A stretch of 64,000 nt of DNA from Distichodus sexfasciatus (lineage: Eukaryota; Chordata; Actinopteri; Characiformes; Distichodontidae). Below the pieces are notes generated by a model that had not been told where the DNA came from, searched no databases, and worked only from the letters and a program-made list of their open reading frames with translations. Both the position numbers and the translations under genes were made by a program. Where the stretch lies: assembly GCA_032718565.1 (NCBI GenBank), contig JAVGVS010000395.1:65001-129000 (forward strand), given 5' to 3'. This document shows positions 58,083-64,000 of the stretch, piece by piece. Each line of letters opens with the position of its first letter. Positions within the stretch are counted from its first letter, which is position 1.

Positions 58083-58205
58083 GGGGCGGTTTCCCAGAAA
58101 GAGATTAAGACTAGCCTTGGATTACAGAGTGTTTTGAATGGAGATTTTCCATTGAAAAAGGAATAGTTCAGAACTAGTCTTAATCCCTGTCTGGGAAACC
58201 GCCCC
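58083..58205. mobile_element. 123-bp palindromic MITE, TAA duplication
   Basis: GGGGCGGTTTCCCAGAAAGA at the left, inverse TCTGGGAAACCGCCCC at the right, with the inner 'attaagactag' and 'ctagtcttaat' also paired. TAA flanks both sides, as for PIF/Harbinger. As RNA it would form a long hairpin. Confidence 0.88.
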
Positions 58206-58899
58206 TAAGAGAGTAAAGTTTAAAGTAAAATATAACCAAGATATTACTGTTGAATGTCATTTTCACGGTCGTGCCTTTGTTGGGTGAAGAACAGAACATC
58301 GTTGGATTAGTTAGTGTGGGTAAGTCTAGGTTGTCAGGGCGAAGGCAGGTGAGTCTTAAGAGTTTCTTTTCCCTGATTTGAAATATAGTTTTTATATTTC
58401 AGGTCAGGTTTTGCTTTTCTCGCGCACAAAAAGCAAAAGGCTGTGGTGGAGGCACTCCTGGGGTCCTGGGACAGGGTTCAATTCCCTGCGCAGTCTGTAA
58501 CAATCTGGCCTGAAAAGGATTTTGATTTAGCCATGAAACTTTGGTGATGGTTGAAATATCAGCTGTGGAATCTTTAAAATGCTATTTTGTTTTTGTAATT
58601 GATACTCTGGATTGCGCCCCATTTTGGAGTTGCCAACACCTTTAATAGCAGCTCAATAAGATCAACTCTCTTTACTTCATATGAGCCACTGATGCTTTAT
58701 TGTATATTTGCTACTGTGTGTGTGCGCAAGTTCTAGCAAACTTGTACAGTGCAGGCTGTACTACATGAAAAGTATGGCAATGTATAGTCATTGTAATAGG
58801 CCATGCCCTGTTTAAGCAGTCATAGCCATATATTAGCTAACTTGGTCGTGCAGATAGATGAAGTCTACCAAAAAATTCAGATTTATATCTTGAGCAGTT
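58206..58899. other. Gene-free stretch
   Basis: Unique AT-rich sequence with no recognised feature. Confidence 0.5.
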
Positions 58900-59520
58900 A
58901 TTGAGATACTAACATGTTTGTTATAGAGCCCCCATTCATACGATTGCACACTCTTTGGCTGGTGTCCAAAGCTCAGAGTGTACATGAATTCCACCATGTT
59001 TGGTTTTGTTTGGCTGTTTTTCTGAGAAGATATAGGCTTTAGAGTAATTATGGTACACGCCTAGAAAATGAGTTGAACTTTTAACACCTTGTCCTATCAA
59101 AATTCTGTACACAACTTTTTACCTAAACAGAGCCTAGATGAAGTATGCCAAGTTTCGTGAGAATTGGACTAACGGCGTCTGAGGAGTTCGTTTGACTATG
59201 AATTGGAATTTTTACAAAATAACAGGAAATTTGGCAGGTGGAAATAGGTGCGCTGATTTGGGAGCTTCCAGGGAATCGGGCGGGGGAAAAGAATTAATTT
59301 ATCAGACAGCCTCCAGACAATACAAGCTAAAATGTTTATTGGTTTGTAATAGCGCCATCTATAGGTGACCATGCCTTGTCTGAGGGTCCGACATGCAGTC
59401 CTGATCAGTTCACCAAAGGGTTTCACTAGAACATGTTTGGTGTAGGCTGTGGCTGGACTTTTGCGTAGGGAAAAAAAAAAATCTGAACCACTTTGTGCTT
59501 AGACCCCTAATAATAATTAA
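58900..59520. repeat. Dispersed repeat ending GACCCCTAATAATAA
   Basis: 'tgagatactaacatg', 'gagcccccattcat', 'ccaaagctcagagtg', 'gccaagtttcgtgagaattgg' and 'gtccgacatgcagtcctg' followed by 'agacccctaataataa' form a common fish repeat. Its end also occurs at 50576-50670. It contains a CTCF-like GCGCCATCTATAGG at 59352-59365. Confidence 0.55.
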
Positions 59521-59565
59521 TAAAGCAACAGAACAGTTCCATCATGCGTTGATATGAGGCTTGTG

Positions 59566-59935
59566 GGTCAGTTGGTAGTGTAATGGTTAGGAAATTGGAC
59601 CTGTTATCAGTAGGTTGCTGGTTCAATTCCTGGAGCACTAAAGGGGTGCCACTGAGATACTCGTGAGCAAGGTACTGTCCTCAAGCACTGCTCCCTGGGA
59701 GAAATTCTCATCCAGAGCGACTTCCTTTTCTCCTAATTTCAGAGACAGTTTCACATGAGCTTCTTGGGATTAAGGATTTTGTTGAGATGAAGGCAGTTGT
59801 TAGAGGTTGGACCCAGACCCAGCCTTACCCACTGATTGGAGGGTCACCGGTTTGAATCCCACACTCGTAAAGGTACCTCTGAGCCACTCATGAGTAAGGT
59901 ACCTTCCTTAAGCACTGCTCTTTTACAGAAGGGTC
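59566..59935 (+). mobile_element. SINE A - SINE B tail - SINE A chimera
   Basis: 59566-59701 is SINE A ('gttggtagtgtaatggttag', 'gttgctggttcaattcc'). 59702-59810 is a SINE B body ('atccagagcgacttcc', 'cttcttgggattaagg'). 59815-59935 is SINE A again ('gggtcaccggtttgaatccc', 'ctcatgagtaaggtacc'). Confidence 0.7.
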
Positions 59936-60689
59936 AGATGCAAAGCTCTAAATTTTATTCACGTAAACCCTGATTTGTATTTGGAGAATTATTGCTTCCC
60001 GTTCTATGCACAAGGTTTTTTTGTGCCCTTCATCATCAGACATGGCTGGTGAAAAGTACATTTGCTGTAGAGTTTGTGCAGCTGACAAACATTAAGGCCT
60101 GTCTCTGCATATTTATGGCCGAGGTCAAGTGAAGCGACTGCATGGATAAAATGAAATGTCCTTCATAGTGTTACAGACACACATACTGTATGGTCAATTT
60201 GGTTTGGCTTCTGTGTCTCTTTTCTCCCGTCCTGAGAACTGACGACATCCAATAGTTGTTGAGAATTAAGTACATTTCATTTGCAAGGCTTGATTCCAGT
60301 TTTACAATCCAAGAACTAAATAAAATGCAAATAAAGAGAGAAAATATTTGCCTTTTGGATGGTATAAACACAAGAAATTCTAGAAGTTTCTATCAGAAAA
60401 GCATTTTCTCAATTTTAGTCTAAATTTAGGGCCTGTTTAGGTGTATACAGATATTTTTATAAATGCATATGTTTTATATGTTTAGGACCTTTGTTTAAAC
60501 ATGAACATAGTTTTAGCCATGTCAAATATGTACTTCTTAAAACACCCTCCAAAGTGAAGATTTTTCAAAATGCTGGATTCTGTGGATACGTGTAAACGAA
60601 AGGCCCAAACATAAAAAAATATGCGTTTATAAAAAGATCTGCGTACATGTCTAACAGGCCCTTAGTCTATAGCATAAAACATTTGTGCT
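59936..60689. other. Gene-free stretch
   Basis: 60410-60665 resembles an old Harbinger-type element ('agggcctgtttaggtgtata' against 'tacatgtctaacaggccct', inverse ends). No gene. Confidence 0.4.
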
Positions 60690-60790
60690 ATATATACACC
60701 GCAGAGTACACACTCAAACGCTCTCACATTCATACCCTATCGGGCCAATTTAGAGTAACCAATCAACCTAAACTGTGTGCTTTGTAACTT
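60690..60790 (-). repeat. Fragment of the dispersed repeat seen at 34069
   Basis: 'gggccaatttagagtaacc' and 'aatcaacctaaactgtgtgc' match the inverse of the 34069 repeat. Confidence 0.6.
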
Positions 60791-60840
60791 ATTTAAATTA
60801 GAGCATGTTACTCTGAACCATTATACATGCCTAACATGTA

Positions 60841-62159
60841 TGACCTGATCTGGCAAAACAAGTCACCGTGACCCAAAATTGAGGTTTGATATCATTGGAC
60901 AAAAAACTTTAAAATGATATCTTGGTCAAAGTCATATCTTGAATGGTTGTCAATATATAGTCGTTTGAATTATGACCACCCCACCCAGTTTTCTGCGGTT
61001 AAAAGTTTTTGTTAATAATCAAATTGTTAATAATAATTTTAATATTTTTTAATAATCCTAAACATCGAAAGGGATACACCCAGTATTATATAACTTAATT
61101 TTACTAAAGTCATTTACTTTGCTATTTATATTATATTTGCTCCTCAGTTCATTTTAAGCCTGAAAACGCAATTTGTGTTGGTTATTAATTAGTAACTCAG
61201 AATCCCTTTAACTTACAGAAACCACACACTGTCAGAATCATAAGCCTAATCTTAGGAAAAAAAAAACTAAGCTGACAAATAACAACCATCATTCTACTCA
61301 CAATACAGCCTTTTACTAGATATTTTTGGACATGCAGCCACCATCTTATTGTGCCGCTGTTCTCATGGAATGCCCTCATGGTAAAAATTTACTTCTCTCC
61401 CAGAAATGAGTCATAGGCCAAAATTTGACTAAATGTTCAAATTGTCAAAACTTCAGTATTTCATCATTTTCCATTAATCAGGAAATATTTCTTTTCCATT
61501 CTATAATGTTAGAGTAAAAAATAAATATAGAAAAATACATTATCAAATAATTTTATTCTGTATCCAGATGGATTCCAAATAGATAAAGTGCTTCCACCTG
61601 GCACTAATCTTATTTTTCCTTCACAGTACTAAACCAGGAAATCTCATTATAAAAATTCTGCATTTTCTAGTAGTTATATCTACAGTTTCAGCACTACATA
61701 AAGCTAAAAAAAAATCAATTTCTACAGGCGCATGTAGTTTTCATCAGAAATGGGTTGATTTCAAGACTGTCAGCATTTACACATCAAATCTGAGTAGTGC
61801 AGGACATCCTGAATACAACAACATAAAGCATGTATGGTTAACTTCTACACACACACTAGAATAAGTCTAAAAACAAAGGTATAGAACAAGGCGCTATGTT
61901 TTCTCAGGGCTCCAAGGATTAAAAGAGGAGGGTGACAAGTATGGGGCATTCTTGGTAAGATTTGAAAGTCAATTTAAATAGTCATTTAAGTACCTTTACA
62001 CAATTATCTTGACTATAAAACTTTGGGAGTTTAATTTCTTTCATATAAGATTAAATAATATATTATTTATGGAATATGGAAAATGTATTTCCATTGCTTT
62101 TTAGTATTATCTCAAAATTAGAATGTGCGACGTCTGACTCATTTCGCCAGATCAGGTCA
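60841..62159. mobile_element. 1.3-kb inverted-repeat element, relative of the 31.7-kb fold-back
   Basis: TGACCTGATCTGGCAAAACA at the left and CATTTCGCCAGATCAGGTCA-like inverse at the right. The same GACC(A/T)GATCTGxC core ends the 31686-31936 fold-back. The interior is AT-rich without a transposase frame. Confidence 0.7.
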
Positions 62160-62189
62160 AATATATGGTCTTTTATAGACTTGCATCCC

Positions 62190-62415
62190 TAAGGTTGTTA
62201 GAGAACCATCCACATAATAGATCACTTTGTCTATGCGAGGGCTTGACTTTGTTGAGAGAGGCAGGTAAACTCGGCCTGAACTCTGTCCCCAGCCTGTCCA
62301 TCAGCGCAGTTAAAGAGTTCGGGCTGAGCAGACCCGAGTGAGCGATGCTAATAGCCCTGACCACATTCAGGCCCTGCCGGATTAATGCTGCCTGCAGTGC
62401 CTGTCAATCAAGCTT
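62190..62415. other. Possible conserved non-coding element
   Basis: 225 bp of non-repetitive, GC-balanced sequence in an AT-rich, transposon-rich setting, containing 'ccggattaatgctgcc' (a homeodomain-type TAAT site). Inference from texture only. Confidence 0.25.
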
Positions 62416-62742
62416 CTTTTTATTTTTTTTAAACTGCACTTTTTGTGCTGTTTAAGAGGAATGGTATGGGCCGAGGCGCGACGACGCAGTGCTTTTGAGT
62501 TCCTTCTGTTTTTGGCTCCTGCTGAGAACGAGCTGCTGAATGGATGTTTGGAGTCGGGCCAAAGCAGACGAGCCCCGTAAGCTCGACGCTCGCTAGGGAT
62601 CGATGCTGTTTAACAGGGCGGGGGATGACACTGGTGCAGACACTGGCGGTGTTTGCATTGTGAGAGTGTATTTTCGAGTTATTATGCACTTTTAGATAAG
62701 TAGATGAAGTAAACACTCACCTTCCACCTTAAGAGCAACTAC

Positions 62743-62975
62743 AGGGCAGTTGGTAGTGTACTGGTTAGGGACTTGGCCCTGTGATCGAAGGGTCGCTGGT
62801 TCTGGACTGGTAAAGATATCACTGAGGTACTCATGAGCAAGTTACCGATCAAGCATTGCTCTCCAGGTGCTGCCAAAAAGTTGCCGACTGCTCCTTCATG
62901 GATGGGTCAAATACACAGTTCCCAATTCTTTTTGATGTGCTGTGTTGTGTTCACAGTGACAATCACTCGCTTAAA
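62743..62975 (+). mobile_element. SINE family A
   Basis: 'ggcagttggtagtgtactgg' head, 'gggtcgctggttctg' (decayed B box), 'actcatgagcaagttacc' and 'ttgtgttcacagtgacaatc' tail. Confidence 0.8.
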
Positions 62976-64000
62976 GGAGAACTTATGTAAATTTCAACAT
63001 TTACCTCTATTGTTTGGTGTCACAGAGTGCTGTCAGTAGCTACAAAAAGGACAAAATTTGGTGCTGCCTACACCGACTTATGCTCCTTCTAGTGTTGTCG
63101 CCCTGGTGACTAACGCTATCCACTTGGGGCAGGTTGTAAACATGCATTTAGCTTCTTAACATGCTCAAAATTTAATTACCATTGCTGGACAATGTGAACT
63201 GGTTCATTACGAGACGACACAGTGCAAACGTAACTGCAGTAGTTGTGAAAAGTGTAAAACAGTGTTTATCCAGGCAATCACATACCTTTGTTTGCTCTCG
63301 TCGCTTCTGCTAAAGTCCACACTGGTTGACTATTGAGCTTGTGCTCTCCCATGTCCCAAAACATAGTTTTTCTCTCCCCCCCCCAACAAACCGATGATGA
63401 AAGGAGCCGGAGATGCTTTTCTCTCTCTCTCTTTTTTTTCCTTTTTTTCTTTTTAAGCCACACATTTGGGGATATTGTAGGGCACACATGTAATTTGTTC
63501 ATAATACCACTAATTACATGCTGCTCTTATATCATTACCTGCACTTTAATTCTTATTACTTGTTCAGTACACTACTTTTTCTGTTGCTTTTTACTGCAAA
63601 CCATTTCACCAGAATTTCTTTTTACAAATGTACAATGACAATCTCATCTGTAAACAACAGTCAGTGGTTGACCACAGTAACCTCACTCATTAGGAAACAA
63701 AAGTTAAATACTTGCTGCATAAAATTAGCAAAAACCAAATTATCTTGGATTTTTTTAAAAGTCTTATTATGCAAATAAACCAATATTTGTATTTATTACC
63801 TCTAAACAAATTTCCACAAAAAATATCTTGGCAGGCCACCACAGTAGATCAGTACAAACATTATTCTAAATGTTGCAATTATTTTATTTTAATCTACAGT
63901 AATATCAAAAAAATTCATTAGGAAAATGAGATGACAGGTGCAGTAATTTATTACAATATGTGCAAACGATGTAAACACTTAGTATTAAATTAAATAAAAC
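62976..64000. other. Gene-free stretch to the window end
   Basis: 63000-63300 has the texture of a decayed transposon ('cctctattgtttggtgtcac'). The rest is AT-rich. No exon is supported. Confidence 0.45.

Overview
This is nuclear DNA of a teleost fish. The evidence is dense (CA)n/(TG)n and (TC)n microsatellites, GT-AG introns, many cut-and-paste transposons with TA, TTA/TAA, TTAA or 8-bp target duplications, tRNA-derived SINEs, an L1-like LINE, and two genes that match vertebrate families. The repeat flavour suits an ostariophysan fish such as a catfish, but the species is a guess.

Layout. 1-26900: no convincing protein gene. It holds microsatellites, a 45-bp minisatellite (2580-3135), a GATA array, a 1.4-kb polypyrimidine tract (14830-16240), a 1.36-kb ATCC-type array (17104-18465), several MITEs and about ten SINE copies. 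27300-31390: a complete two-exon marcksl1 gene (MARCKS-like 1) on the + strand, with a CpG/GC-box promoter and two poly(A) signals. 31686-31936: a 251-bp fold-back element. 34850-37550: a four-exon ISG12/IFI27-like gene on the + strand, with an unusual acidic tail. 37640-48170: an L1-like LINE on the - strand, broken by nested insertions. Its largest guest is a 6.1-kb TA-flanked DDE transposon (39430-45528). That transposon's transposase is itself split by a 4.27-kb inverted-repeat element (40282-44548) with a 6-bp target duplication, a 16-bp tandem array in each arm, and a four-exon open reading frame encoding a C2H2 zinc-finger protein I do not recognise. A TTAA-flanked element and a solo LTR sit inside the same stack. 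48379-50075: a Tc1-like MITE and an LTR. 50076-54750: an unidentified stretch with a weak multi-exon candidate gene. 54807-57979: a Tc1/mariner-type element containing another repeat, which in turn holds a 1.4-kb LTR-like insertion. 58083-64000: a small palindromic MITE, SINEs, a 1.3-kb inverted-repeat element related to the 31.7-kb fold-back, and a possible conserved non-coding block.

The two host genes are independent. MARCKSL1 is a membrane- and actin-binding PKC/calmodulin target; ISG12 is a small hydrophobic protein of the interferon response. They share no obvious operon-like logic. The most unusual object is the inverted-repeat element at 40282-44548 with its unrecognised zinc-finger gene. 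Second are the acidic duplicated tail of the ISG12-like protein and the altered effector domain of the MARCKSL1 protein.
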